DNA of 64,000 bases from Pseudobdellovibrio exovorus JSS (GTDB lineage Bacteria; Bdellovibrionota; Bdellovibrionia; Bdellovibrionales; Bdellovibrionaceae). Location of the stretch: positions 2,277,563 through 2,341,562 of the forward strand of contig NC_020813.1 in assembly GCF_000348725.1 (NCBI RefSeq). The letters run 5' to 3'. Position numbers and translations under genes: made by a program. Below the pieces are notes generated by a model that had not been told where the DNA came from, made no database searches, and worked only from the letters and a program-made list of their open reading frames with translations. Positions 53,784 to 63,308 of this stretch are shown here, piece after piece; position 1 is the first letter of the stretch, and each line of letters starts with the position of its first letter.

Positions 53784-54710
53784 ATGATCCGTAATCGCCT
53801 TGAAAAGAATCTGAAAAAGCTAATCCCTTGGGCCGAAAAGAACCAAATCGAAGCCTATCGTCTTTACGATCGCGATATTCCCGAGTTTCCCTTTCTTGTC
53901 GATCGCTATAAAGATCACTTTGTTGTTTATGATAAGTCGCAAAAGATTGATGAAGAAAAGAACCACCTTCCCTTGCTTCTACAGGCCTTAAAAGAGATTT
54001 TCCAAGTGAGTGATTCGAACCTTGTCGTGAAAAGACGAATTCGTCAAAAAGGCACCGAACAGTATCAAAAGCTCGATACTAAAAATGAAAAATTTGCCAT
54101 CAAAGAAAATGGTGTTTCACTTTATGTGAATCTTTGGGACTACCTCGATACAGGATTATTCTTAGATCACCGCCCGATCCGCTATCGCTTTTTAAAAAAG
54201 ACCTCGGGACATCGCTTTTTAAATCTTTTCTGTTACACGGCCAGTGCTTCCGTCATGGCGGCCATGGGCGGAGCCACCACTTACAGCGTCGACATGTCAA
54301 AGACCTATCTGGATTGGGCAAAAGAGAACTTCCAGCTGAACGGACTGTCTACACAAACGCATTTCTTTTACGAAGAAGATGTTTTGAAGTTCATTCAGCA
54401 TGCTCCGGAGTGGCCGGACTTCGCCTCGAGCTTTGACACTATTTTCTTAGATCCACCGACTTTTTCTAATTCTAAGAACATGAAAACAGATTTTGATGTG
54501 GAACGAGATCAGGTTTTACTGATTTCAAACGTTATGAAGCTCTTAAAACCAGACGGAGTTTTGGTTTTTTCGAATAATAAACGAGACTTCCGACTTTCAG
54601 AGGAAATTCAGACGAAATTTCAGATCAAAAACATTACAAAAGACAGTATTCCAGTGGATGTTCACGATCAGAAGATTCACCATTGCTTCGAGATTCGTTT
54701 TCTACGATAA
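53784..54710 (+). CDS. rlmK: 23S rRNA m7G methyltransferase, RlmK-like (stand-alone)
   Basis: 308 residues. Matches the C-terminal half of E. coli RlmKL: FLNLFCYTASASVMAAMGGA, TYSVDMSKTYLDWAKENFQL, IFLDPPTFSNSK and VFSNNKRDFRL. In E. coli RlmK is fused to RlmL with its THUMP domain; here the RlmK half stands alone, without RlmL. It would make m7G2069 (E. coli numbering) in 23S rRNA. The N-terminal 60-80 residues form the usual RNA-binding/PUA-like extension. Confidence 0.82.
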   Translation: MIRNRLEKNLKKLIPWAEKNQIEAYRLYDRDIPEFPFLVDRYKDHFVVYDKSQKIDEEKNHLPLLLQALKEIFQVSDSNLVVKRRIRQKGTEQYQKLDTKNEKFAIKENGVSLYVNLWDYLDTGLFLDHRPIRYRFLKKTSGHRFLNLFCYTASASVMAAMGGATTYSVDMSKTYLDWAKENFQLNGLSTQTHFFYEEDVLKFIQHAPEWPDFASSFDTIFLDPPTFSNSKNMKTDFDVERDQVLLISNVMKLLKPDGVLVFSNNKRDFRLSEEIQTKFQIKNITKDSIPVDVHDQKIHHCFEIRFLR

Positions 54711-54750
54711 AACTCCTATTTTTCATTCGGAAATGTTTATTTTATAAGCA

Positions 54751-54786
54751 TAAGTCTAAACCCTGAAAAAAGGACCCTAAGACTTA
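54751..54786. repeat. Inverted repeat in speD-speE leader
   Basis: TAAGTCT (54751-54757) and AGACTTA (54780-54786) flank a 22-nt loop, about 85 bp before the fusion start. Possible leader structure; low specificity. Confidence 0.3.
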
Positions 54787-54870
54787 AAAACATCTTGATC
54801 CCCAAGCAGGTAGGCCCTATTTTGACCGCTGCAAAAAAATCTTGATAACCAATTGAGAAAAGGTCGTGAA

Positions 54871-56169
54871 ATGAAAGCACTAGGTCGTCACATTCTTGTT
54901 GAATTCTTAAACTGTAACGCTGACGTTTTAAATGATGTCACTGCTATTGAAAATGCAATGGTAGAAGCTGCGCAAGTAGCAGGTGCGACGGTGATCAATT
55001 CAACGTTTCATCACTTTTCTCCGTACGGAGTTTCTGGTGTGGTGGTGATTCAAGAAAGCCACTTGGCTATTCACACGTGGCCTGAATACCGCTATGCTGC
55101 GGTCGATCTGTTCACTTGTGGCGACACCGTGGACCCTTGGGTTTCTTTTGAACATTTAAAAAAAGCTTTTGAAGCTTCCTACTCGGCTCTTGAAATGAAT
55201 CGCGGATCAACTCACATCATTAAAAAAGATGGTGGTATCCAAGTAAAACCTAACGATGCTGAAAACTATGATCCAAAAAAAGGTTATAAAATCAATCGCA
55301 ACGTTTGGTTCACAGATAAAGACGACAACCAAGCTCTTTCGTTACGCTACACAGGCGATGTCTTATTTGACGAGCGTAATGAATTCCAGCGCGTGCGTGT
55401 ACTGGATACTATTTCTTACGGCAAAATGCTGACGATTGATGATATGGTCATGTGCACTGAGCGTGACGAGTATCACTATCACGAAATGATCTCTCATCCT
55501 GCTATGCAGTCTTTTGAATCTGCGAATGGCCGTCCAGCGAAAAACGTTTTAGTTATCGGCGGTGGCGATGGTGGAACTATCCGTGAAATTTGCAAATACG
55601 ATGGCTTAGAAAAAGTCACAATGGTGGAAATTGATGAAGCTGTTGTGCGCGCTTGTAAACAACACTTACCGACAATTGCCAGCGCATTCGACAACAAAAA
55701 AGTAGATCTGATCATTGGTGATGGAATCAAATTTGTCGCAGAAGCCACAGCCAATACTTACGATGTTATCATCGTAGATGGTTCTGATCCTGCTGGTCCG
55801 GCAGAGGGTCTTTTCACAGAAGAGTTTTATAACAACTGTAAAAAAGCATTGAAAGATAATGGCGTGTTAGTGACACAAGGTGAATCACCAATGTTCCATT
55901 CAGAAACTTTCGTGGCTTTGAATAAATGTCTTAAAGGTGTTTTCTCTCCGGCACAAGTTCACACGATGTTGTTTCATGCCACAACGTATCCATCAGGGAT
56001 GTGGAGTTTACAAATGGCCATCAAAGGGCAATATCACCCCGTAAAAGACTTCAAAAAGGACGCGGCGGGAACTTTTTCTACGACTAAAGGCCTGAGATAT
56101 TACAACGAAGATCTTCATAGCGCTGCGTTTGCACTTCCTACTTTCGTGCAAAAGATGTTAAATACTTAG
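54871..56169 (+). CDS. Fused S-adenosylmethionine decarboxylase-spermidine synthase
   Basis: 432 residues from ATG 54871 with AAGG upstream. N-terminal domain (1-125): prokaryotic AdoMet decarboxylase, autoprocessed at the Ser of [12 protein letters not shown] (Ser63), with catalytic His68 and Cys83. C-terminal domain (about 140-432): spermidine synthase with DERNEFQRV, the AdoMet loop [11 protein letters not shown], and [14 protein letters not shown]. One polypeptide would decarboxylate AdoMet and transfer aminopropyl to putrescine. The agmatinase-family enzyme at 4.5 kb might supply putrescine. It is followed 36 bp later by sodB. Confidence 0.9.
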   Translation: MKALGRHILVEFLNCNADVLNDVTAIENAMVEAAQVAGATVINSTFHHFSPYGVSGVVVIQESHLAIHTWPEYRYAAVDLFTCGDTVDPWVSFEHLKKAFEASYSALEMNRGSTHIIKKDGGIQVKPNDAENYDPKKGYKINRNVWFTDKDDNQALSLRYTGDVLFDERNEFQRVRVLDTISYGKMLTIDDMVMCTERDEYHYHEMISHPAMQSFESANGRPAKNVLVIGGGDGGTIREICKYDGLEKVTMVEIDEAVVRACKQHLPTIASAFDNKKVDLIIGDGIKFVAEATANTYDVIIVDGSDPAGPAEGLFTEEFYNNCKKALKDNGVLVTQGESPMFHSETFVALNKCLKGVFSPAQVHTMLFHATTYPSGMWSLQMAIKGQYHPVKDFKKDAAGTFSTTKGLRYYNEDLHSAAFALPTFVQKMLNT

Positions 56170-56205
56170 TGAAAACTAATTGATAACAACAAGGAGAATT
56201 TCACT

Positions 56206-56826
56206 ATGTTTAAATTACCTCAATTGCCTTACGAAAAAACTGCACTTGCTCCGTTCTTAAATGAAGAACAAATGACTTTTCACTACGATAAGCATCACAA
56301 AGCTTACATCGACAATTTGAATAAGTTCATCGAAACAGATGCCGCTTTAAAAGGAAAATCTTTAGAAGAAATCGTAACCTCTTCTAGCGGTGGTATTTTC
56401 AATAATGCTGCTCAAATCTGGAATCATACTTTTTATTGGTTCAATATGGCTCCTGCTGGAAAAGGTGGACAACCTTCTGCTGCTTTAGCTGATGCTATCA
56501 AACGCGACTTCGGTAGTCTTGATGAATTAAAAGCTAAATTTGTCGATGGTGGTGTTAAAACGTTCGGATCTGGCTGGATCTGGCTATGTGTTGATGCTGC
56601 AGGAAAATTATCTTTAGTATCAACTTCAAATGCAGCCGTGCCATTCACAAATAACGGACCAGCTCCATTGATGGTGGCTGACGTTTGGGAACACGCTTAC
56701 TACGTGGACTACCGCAACCTACGCGCAAAATACTTAGAGACATTCTGGAATCACATCAACTGGGGTTTCGTTTCTGAGAACTTCGATGCTAAAACTGTTC
56801 GTAATCTGACTCCGTCAATGACGTAG
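56206..56826 (+). CDS. sodB: Iron superoxide dismutase
   Basis: 206 residues of the Fe/Mn-SOD fold. FKLPQLPYEKTALAPFLNEE start, metal His in FHYDKHHKAY, AQIWNHTFYW with the Gln typical of iron forms, and DVWEHAYYVDYRN with the last Asp and His ligands. Cytoplasmic. AAGGAGA ribosome site. Downstream of speD-speE with a gap of 36 bp, so co-transcription is possible. Confidence 0.95.
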   Translation: MFKLPQLPYEKTALAPFLNEEQMTFHYDKHHKAYIDNLNKFIETDAALKGKSLEEIVTSSSGGIFNNAAQIWNHTFYWFNMAPAGKGGQPSAALADAIKRDFGSLDELKAKFVDGGVKTFGSGWIWLCVDAAGKLSLVSTSNAAVPFTNNGPAPLMVADVWEHAYYVDYRNLRAKYLETFWNHINWGFVSENFDAKTVRNLTPSMT

Positions 56827-56855
56827 TTTTATCCCTTATATCGACCACTTCTTTG

Positions 56856-56932
56856 CCCGATGTTGGGTGTTGGTTCAGAGCAGCAATGATTAATAAATTG
56901 CTTAACACACACGAACGACACCTAAGATCGGG
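56856..56932. repeat. Long imperfect inverted repeat between sodB and the gluzincin-like gene
   Basis: CCCGAT (56856-56861) ... ATCGGG (56927-56932), extended inward by near-complementary GGTGT/ACACC and GTTC/GAAC, with a separate AGCAAT/ATTGCT hairpin in the centre. Looks like one structured RNA or DNA element of about 77 bases. No known family recognised. Confidence 0.45.
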
Positions 56933-57095
56933 ATAAAGACAGACTTCAATCTTCAAAAATCGTCAAATTCATTCTGATTTTTTTCATCTAAATCTCGACT
57001 ACGCTAGACGATATTCCTATCGACCAAGGTTAAGACTTTTCCTCAGTAGACTCAGACATTTTGCTCGTTTCCTACAGTGCTGATAGCACTAGTAT

Positions 57096-59039
57096 ATGGT
57101 GTTTAAACTTATTTCTGTCTTGTTATTTGCAACCACAGTGAAGGCTCAAAGTGTCTATGTAGATACGACTCAGCATCCATTGGATCAGCATGTGGCGACA
57201 GCTCAGTTTTTACTTTCTAAGAACAATGATCTCACAGCAACCTCGACAACACCTCCTTTTGTTCTGAATACAAACTTAGCCTCGGCTCTGTCGTCGCAGT
57301 TACGGCGTTTAGAGTCCGTCGCACCCCAAAGATGCCAAGATGAATCGAGCTACGACTATGTGCTTTCGCTTACTGTGCAAGGGGCCTTTGATAGTTGTTA
57401 TCAATATGTGGCCGCCTGTTTAAGAACTCACCCACAACAACTGCCACTAACGACGATTATGCAAGGGGCGCGCTGTGCTCGCTCGTCGCAAACCATGTCT
57501 GTGGTACAACAGGTATTTGAAGCGGGATTAAGATCTCCGCTATTCCGTGGTGATAATGCCAGTGCACTTGTTTTAGAATATGGTCTTTTTGCACAGTATT
57601 CGATTTACCAGTCCCATACGGCGCGGATTCTATCGGCGCATCCCTTTTGGAATGCAGACGAGCGCAGTTTAGCACAGTCGTTGATCGATTTTTTAGGGAA
57701 GACTGCGGATTCAGAAGCTGAAAAGATGCGGGTTTTTAACTTCATCGACCAGCAAATCGCAAAATCACAGGGGTTTTATAGCCGCCTGTTACGAACACAT
57801 CGTGTGCAGCTCAACCTTAATGAGTATCGTTTTCAAAATGCATTTCAACTTTTACAACAAGACGCTGCTTTTTTGCATAATCCTCTGGATTGGTGGCCTG
57901 CTGGTTTCCAAACTTTATATCGCTTAGCTGAAAATGCTGACTTTTCCTTAGCCCGCAATCTTTACGCAGCCTTTATTCCCTACGCGAATCCAAGATCTTA
58001 CTTTCCATTAGAGCAGAACCTTTATACTTACACACAAATTGAAAATAACATCTGTAATGACACCATGATGTCTAATAGTGAAAGACAGTCTGTACAAAAA
58101 GATTTAGACAATTGGAAGCAGTCCAAGTTTTCATTAACAGAAATGATTCGACGACTGGAAGAGCGCGATGTTCAAAACAGTGAAAAATCAGATCTTCTGA
58201 GTGCCTATGCTGGCTTACTCGTTATTGCCAATAGGCCAAGTGAAGCCCGTGAATACTATTGGCGCGCCCATCAACTTTGCCCTTATAACAATCGCTCGCA
58301 CTGGGGTTTGTTACTGTTAGAGCGGAAACAGCGCTATGCCTCTTATCCAGAATTTTCTTCAAACATCAAAAAAATGGAAGAGACTCTATCTGAAATTTCT
58401 TTTCCTAACGAAATCCAAAGCTATATTGTGAATTGGAATGCCTTTCCAGAGGCGTCACAGCGACGAATTAAATATGGCGCTCGCATTTGGGCTCCGTTTA
58501 TGAAAGAGTTGAACTCGCAGAACTACAAAGTATATATCAAAATGCCTTTTGAGCTGCTGAGTATGGCACCTAGTTTTTCTTCTATTCGCGACCGCCGTAT
58601 TGGGCCTCCGGACATGCCCACTTACAAACTGGATAATCGACTGTGGGATGATGTACGTGGAGCCGGTGGCCGTTATGTGGTGGCCGATCACGACGAGACC
58701 TTTGAAACAGTTCAAGGAGATTACAATTTATTGGGTCACGAAATCGCCCATCAGTTTCACGCCTATTTAGATAGCCGTTACAAATCTTTATCCAGTTGTA
58801 TTGAAAAACTCTATGGTGCAGCCAAAGCTCGCAACAGCTTTCCTGATCCCTATGCCGCAACAAATAGCCGTGAGTACTTCGCTCAAGGCATGACTTACTT
58901 TTTAGTTCCTGCGGATGCTCCGGCCCGCTATGGCATCAATGTGAGCTGGTACCCACAAAATGATCCTGATCTTTACCGCTTCATGCTTTCCGTTCAAGAG
59001 GCAAAAGGTGACTTTAAAAAGATTCGCTGTCCACTTTAG
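57096..59039 (+). CDS. Secreted gluzincin-like protein with helical repeats
   Basis: 647 residues with a signal peptide (1-17, ending VKA). Middle region (about 100-440) is helical and repeat-like (TPR-like segments such as EKSDLLSAYAGLLVIANRPS). Near the C-terminus LLGHEIAHQFHAYLD (about 546-560) is HExxH, and SREYFAQGMTYFL (about 593-605) supplies a possible Glu third ligand, as in the anthrax-lethal-factor-like gluzincins. Several Cys suggest disulfides. A predicted extracellular or periplasmic metalloprotease; function unknown. Confidence 0.65.
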   Translation: MVFKLISVLLFATTVKAQSVYVDTTQHPLDQHVATAQFLLSKNNDLTATSTTPPFVLNTNLASALSSQLRRLESVAPQRCQDESSYDYVLSLTVQGAFDSCYQYVAACLRTHPQQLPLTTIMQGARCARSSQTMSVVQQVFEAGLRSPLFRGDNASALVLEYGLFAQYSIYQSHTARILSAHPFWNADERSLAQSLIDFLGKTADSEAEKMRVFNFIDQQIAKSQGFYSRLLRTHRVQLNLNEYRFQNAFQLLQQDAAFLHNPLDWWPAGFQTLYRLAENADFSLARNLYAAFIPYANPRSYFPLEQNLYTYTQIENNICNDTMMSNSERQSVQKDLDNWKQSKFSLTEMIRRLEERDVQNSEKSDLLSAYAGLLVIANRPSEAREYYWRAHQLCPYNNRSHWGLLLLERKQRYASYPEFSSNIKKMEETLSEISFPNEIQSYIVNWNAFPEASQRRIKYGARIWAPFMKELNSQNYKVYIKMPFELLSMAPSFSSIRDRRIGPPDMPTYKLDNRLWDDVRGAGGRYVVADHDETFETVQGDYNLLGHEIAHQFHAYLDSRYKSLSSCIEKLYGAAKARNSFPDPYAATNSREYFAQGMTYFLVPADAPARYGINVSWYPQNDPDLYRFMLSVQEAKGDFKKIRCPL

Positions 59040-59044
59040 TATCC

Positions 59045-59119
59045 GGCTCTATTTCCGAATATCCGAACACAGTTTTTATGTAATCTAACTCAATAGGTTA
59101 GAGTGAGCCAAATAGAGCC
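59045..59119. repeat. Structured intergenic inverted repeat
   Basis: GGCTCTATTT (59045-59054) pairs exactly with AAATAGAGCC (59110-59119); inside lie TCTAAC (59084-59089) with GTTAGA (59097-59102) and a TCCGAA direct repeat. It lies after the gluzincin gene and before the next, similar in size to the one at 56856. Confidence 0.45.
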
Positions 59120-59194
59120 ACTGTCAAAAAGATCAACAGCCTTAAAGGCTCCACTTCAATCTAAATAAGGTTTCAATCTTGCTAACACAAAAGC

Positions 59195-61087
59195 ATGATG
59201 AAAAAAATCACGTCTATTCTATTGTCGTTGCCACTTTTATACTCTTGCAGCCCATCTAACTCGTCTTTACCAGACGGCTATTTGGCGACGAATGTGAAGA
59301 TGTTCAATCCTGAAGATCCTGCCAGTGAAGCCGCAACCCTAACCGCATCACCAGAAGAGCTTCAAACCTTTTTAGAAAATCAAAAATTACCTCGTGCTCG
59401 GGTCGTTGAAGCTTTTAGATCTATGCGTAGTAGTTTGAAGAATTCATACGTCGGCTACGATATTAAAAAGTCTCTTATTAATAAATCTGGGGATGAAATC
59501 TTTAATCAATGTATTGCTAATGTGAATAGAGCTCCATCTAGAATCAGCTCGATTGAGTACTACGATTTAGTTCTTAAATGTATGGCGCTATTTCAAGATT
59601 CCCATATCAGCATTGGGCGAGCTATTGAAATGAATTCTGTTACCACAGCTATTCATTCTTCACAGTTGATCGACGGCAAGCTTTACATCTTGCGCACGCG
59701 ACCAGAACTGATCAAAAAAATTGAAGAAGTAAAAAAATTATCAGAAGGTGATCTTGGCAATAAAATTAAGGCCGGATATGAAATTGTCAGCATTGATGGC
59801 CAATCCCCACTAGAAGCTTTAAATGCACTGAAACCTTTTATTTCCGCTTCATCACATGATGCTTTTATCAGAAGAGCTGTTGTTTCTTTATTTACTCGTA
59901 ATTTTTCTTATCCAACGAAAAAAGAGCTTTTTTTAACAGTTAAAGATTCTACTGGGAGTGTACACGAATTGACTTTGCCATGGGTACAAGTTCTAAGCTC
60001 TGCCTCGAGTGGCTCTTTGGAGTCCCGTCATTATTTTAACAACACTGATATTCTGAGCACTTTAAAACTGGCTGATGACACAGGTAAACTCATCAAAGCC
60101 AAAGGTGTGGATCTTAGTGCAAATCTTTTTTCTAAATTGTCTAACAAGCAAGTCTATTTAAACAGTGAAGATGATGAAGTGCTGACAACTGGGATTGCTA
60201 GTTTAGATCATAAGAACTATTGCTACATCCAGCTTCGCTCATTCAGTCTATCAAAAGTAGGTGATGTTCCCCACCGCATTACTCAGAAAAATGGAACCGC
60301 TGTCGTCCATGCTAACTTAATGGATGTACTCCGAAGCCATTTACAATCTTGCGAAGCTTTTGCTGCACCTTTGATATTTGATCTGCGCTCTAATGGCGGA
60401 GGTCTTTCCAGTTTATCCATCAATGTCTATCGTATGTTTGAAGCTGCTGATGCCAAACCCACAGTCTTTTTTGCTGGGGCCTATCTGGCAAACGCAGGTG
60501 GAACCGGACTCGCGACAAACTTAATTACAGATGTGGATTCAAAGGATGCTTATCTAGAAAGTATTGTCCAAATGCAGCTACTTAATAAAGCCACCGCAGA
60601 AAAATCTAAAATCACCGATTGGCTTATCAAGCGCCCTAAATCTGATAATGCGTATAAAGGGATCTTCTCGCAACCGGTGTATGCACTGAGTAGTGCTTCG
60701 TGTGTAAGTGCATGTGAAGGCCTTATCAATCGCTTTAAAAAATCTGGCCGAGCTAAAATTATCGGCTCTGCTACTAATGGAACTGGATTTGGCTTTATCC
60801 GATGGGATCTTGTTGGCTCTAGATTCCGTGATCCATTAAATCTCGTGGAAATTGATTTGCCAAACTATGCTTTCCAATCTTTCACTGTGGACGATGACTC
60901 GAATTTTAGACGTGATGACTTCGATATTATTTCTACCAAAGCTTTTGAGGCAAAAGACGTGATGGAAAACAACCCTGTGCCTGCGGATATAGTTTTAAAT
61001 TACACAACAAAGGATATTTCAGAAGACACGCCGTTTTCAGATTATCTCCAACGCCTGACTGAAATTATTCAAGCAGATCAAAAATAG
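59195..61087 (+). CDS. S41-peptidase-like lipoprotein
   Basis: 630 residues. Lipoprotein signal with LYSC (Cys about 17). C-terminal half: IFDLRSNGGGLSSL, then VYALSSASCVSACEGLINRF and GSATNGTGFGF, which is the S41 nucleophile region; the Ser is likely the one before ACEG, and the Lys partner of typical Ctp enzymes is not obvious at the GTGFG site. So this may be an inactive or altered member. Central part unrecognised. Follows the structured intergenic element. Confidence 0.7.
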   Translation: MMKKITSILLSLPLLYSCSPSNSSLPDGYLATNVKMFNPEDPASEAATLTASPEELQTFLENQKLPRARVVEAFRSMRSSLKNSYVGYDIKKSLINKSGDEIFNQCIANVNRAPSRISSIEYYDLVLKCMALFQDSHISIGRAIEMNSVTTAIHSSQLIDGKLYILRTRPELIKKIEEVKKLSEGDLGNKIKAGYEIVSIDGQSPLEALNALKPFISASSHDAFIRRAVVSLFTRNFSYPTKKELFLTVKDSTGSVHELTLPWVQVLSSASSGSLESRHYFNNTDILSTLKLADDTGKLIKAKGVDLSANLFSKLSNKQVYLNSEDDEVLTTGIASLDHKNYCYIQLRSFSLSKVGDVPHRITQKNGTAVVHANLMDVLRSHLQSCEAFAAPLIFDLRSNGGGLSSLSINVYRMFEAADAKPTVFFAGAYLANAGGTGLATNLITDVDSKDAYLESIVQMQLLNKATAEKSKITDWLIKRPKSDNAYKGIFSQPVYALSSASCVSACEGLINRFKKSGRAKIIGSATNGTGFGFIRWDLVGSRFRDPLNLVEIDLPNYAFQSFTVDDDSNFRRDDFDIISTKAFEAKDVMENNPVPADIVLNYTTKDISEDTPFSDYLQRLTEIIQADQK

Positions 61088-61098
61088 TTTAAATAGTT

Positions 61099-62715
61099 CT
61101 ATTTGCTTTCAATAAATTTCTGGCGCCATGCAAGTTCTGACTCGATATAACGATGCAGAGCTTGCTGCTGTTCTTTTAACTGCGACTCACTGAGGTTGAG
61201 CTCAGATTGGAATATCTGCGAAACCTCATCTAAGAAAGCTAAACCATGATCCGCATGGGACAGCATCAGCGGCACACGGCGCGTATAAAAGTCCACCAAG
61301 TTTAAACACATCGTATTGTGAATCGCCTGATAGGCCTCTAGTTGCCAGTAACTTTTTTCTGCTCCGAACTTCTGGATAATAGAGAAAGCCTCCTGTCCAT
61401 AACGCTCAGCTAAGAATTTTTCATTCTGTGTTTGGGCTTTTATTTTAGCTTCGCTGAAAGCAGATTCAGTTGTGTAACGATTAAGTGCACTGACAGTACG
61501 ACATGAAGTCCATGATTGACGACGATCACGCGGAAAAAACCGAATGACTCGATCTACAATCTGCTCAGCCATCAATCTATACGTCGTGTATTTTCCACCC
61601 GCAACAAAAGTAAACCCACGTTCATCATCGAGGATCGTGTGTTCACGACTTGTCTTGCCTTCGCTACCGGAACCATCTTGTACCAGAGGGCGGACTCCTA
61701 CATAGCTGCTGATAATGTCGGCCTCTGTGATTTTAGCCTCAGGAAAATACTCGTTCGTGATTTTTAAAAGATAGCGAACATCGTCAGCATCTGCTTTCAC
61801 ATCTGCAGGGTTACCTCTGAAGTCGGTATCTGTTGTGCCAATAATGATCATCTCGTGACGTGGAATCGCAAAAACAATACGTGTACTTTCTTGCGCACCC
61901 ATCACCACAGCACTGGATAAATTCAGACGTGTCTTAGGTAGTGTCAGATGAATCCCTTTTGTGGGGCGTAGAATACTTTTCCAGTTATCCACAATTTGAG
62001 GCCCAACTAAGTCTGTCCATGGTCCCACGGTACACACCACGTGATCACAATCAATACCAAAACTTTCTGCGTTCAAAACATCGCTGACTTGCAGCGATCT
62101 GACTTTTTGTTCAAAGATCTCGGACGCTGTTACGCGTGTGTAGTTAGCAATCACAGCACCCGCTTCGTGCGCCGAGCGCAAGGTTTCATGCACCAAACGA
62201 TCATCATCCATATAGGCATCCGAATACACACAAGAGCCTATAAGGTCAGAGCCACGCACGATAGGCATACGGGATAGCGTTTCTTGTCGCTTCAACTTTT
62301 CATGCATTTGTGGTGTACGAAAAAGAGCCAAGATATCGTACAGCCACATCCCCAAACCCATTTTAAAAAGTCCGACACGACTATTTTCAAAAATAGGAAT
62401 CATAAAACGAAGTGGATGTACTAAATGCGGCGCAATTTTGAATAACTTCGCTCTTTCGGAAAGAGCTTCAAAGACTAAATGGAAGTCAAAATTTTCAAGA
62501 TAACGGATTCCCCCGTGGATTAGCTTGCTGGATCGAGAGGACGTCCCACTGGCAAAGTCACTGGCTTCGACTAAAGCGACTTTTAATCCACGTAAAGCGG
62601 CATCACGTGCGACACCGGCCCCAGTAATACCCCCGCCTATGATTAAGATATCAAATTTTTCACTTTTTAGGCGTTGAAGATTTTCTTGTCGTGTTTTGTA
62701 GGAGAACTCTTTCAT
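61099..62715 (-). CDS. glpD: Glycerol-3-phosphate dehydrogenase (FAD)
   Basis: 538 residues. FAD-binding FDILIIGGGITGAGVARDAA at the start, SRSSKLIHGGIRYLENFDF, a DAO core and TIIGTTDTDFRGN-like segment (MIIIGTTDTDFRGNPADV), then the C-terminal DAO_C helices. It oxidises glycerol-3-phosphate to DHAP at the membrane for respiration. It converges on the S41-like gene. No glpF or glpK is next to it. Confidence 0.93.
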   Translation of the reverse strand: MKEFSYKTRQENLQRLKSEKFDILIIGGGITGAGVARDAALRGLKVALVEASDFASGTSSRSSKLIHGGIRYLENFDFHLVFEALSERAKLFKIAPHLVHPLRFMIPIFENSRVGLFKMGLGMWLYDILALFRTPQMHEKLKRQETLSRMPIVRGSDLIGSCVYSDAYMDDDRLVHETLRSAHEAGAVIANYTRVTASEIFEQKVRSLQVSDVLNAESFGIDCDHVVCTVGPWTDLVGPQIVDNWKSILRPTKGIHLTLPKTRLNLSSAVVMGAQESTRIVFAIPRHEMIIIGTTDTDFRGNPADVKADADDVRYLLKITNEYFPEAKITEADIISSYVGVRPLVQDGSGSEGKTSREHTILDDERGFTFVAGGKYTTYRLMAEQIVDRVIRFFPRDRRQSWTSCRTVSALNRYTTESAFSEAKIKAQTQNEKFLAERYGQEAFSIIQKFGAEKSYWQLEAYQAIHNTMCLNLVDFYTRRVPLMLSHADHGLAFLDEVSQIFQSELNLSESQLKEQQQALHRYIESELAWRQKFIESK

Positions 62716-62736
62716 CTTAAACTCTGCCGCTGATTT

Positions 62737-63204
62737 CTATTTAGTCGTCTTAAGGTAAATTACATCGCGTTCCCACTCTTTAAATGGAAACGATTGGGTT
62801 AAAAATTGGGTTTGTACATCTTTTGAAAAAAGTACTTTTTGAAAATGCTTTTCACGTGACAGCCTATAGGCGATATCGACTAATTCCGTATAGATTTGGT
62901 CATTATTCGCACTGACGTATTCTACCCATAGTGACTGTGTTTGCTTATCTAAAAACAAAAGTGGTTGTCCCATAAAAAAACCGACCAGATTTTGATTGGC
63001 ATCAAATGCTAGGAAGCTCCAACCCATTTTGAAGTAATGCTCTAGAGCTTCTTTTCTGAAAAACGAATCCCAAACTTTGATTTGATTTTCAATTTCATCA
63101 GAGTCATCAGAAAACTGTTTTTTATATTCGTAATTGAATACATTTTCAACATCCGCAAGCTGCGCAATTCGATAAGTCACTTGTTGCATCCCTTTATGAG
63201 ACAC
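62737..63204 (-). CDS. GNAT-like acetyltransferase candidate
   Basis: 155 residues. The order TYRIAQLADVENVFNYEYKK, WSFLAFDANQNLVGFFMGQ and SLWVEYVSAN fits a GNAT fold, with strands b1, b2-b3 and b4; the CoA loop Q/RxxGxG/A is not recognisable, so activity is unsure. It lies 21 bp upstream of glpD on the same strand and may be co-transcribed. An alternative start at Met6 is possible. Confidence 0.5.
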   Translation of the reverse strand: MSHKGMQQVTYRIAQLADVENVFNYEYKKQFSDDSDEIENQIKVWDSFFRKEALEHYFKMGWSFLAFDANQNLVGFFMGQPLLFLDKQTQSLWVEYVSANNDQIYTELVDIAYRLSREKHFQKVLFSKDVQTQFLTQSFPFKEWERDVIYLKTTK

Positions 63205-63276
63205 GAAAACACGGGCCGAGCCAAGCCCTGAATTGAGTTTCTCTGTATTCAGGAGTTCTCGACTATTATCCAGTAG

Positions 63277-63293
63277 CAGTTTTAGTAAAACTG
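63277..63293. promoter_or_regulatory. Perfect 7-bp inverted repeat between divergent genes
   Basis: CAGTTTT (63277-63283), AGT, AAAACTG (63287-63293), just before the HAD phosphatase start. Possible operator. Confidence 0.35.
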
Positions 63294-63308
63294 ATAGAGT
63301 CTATATCT

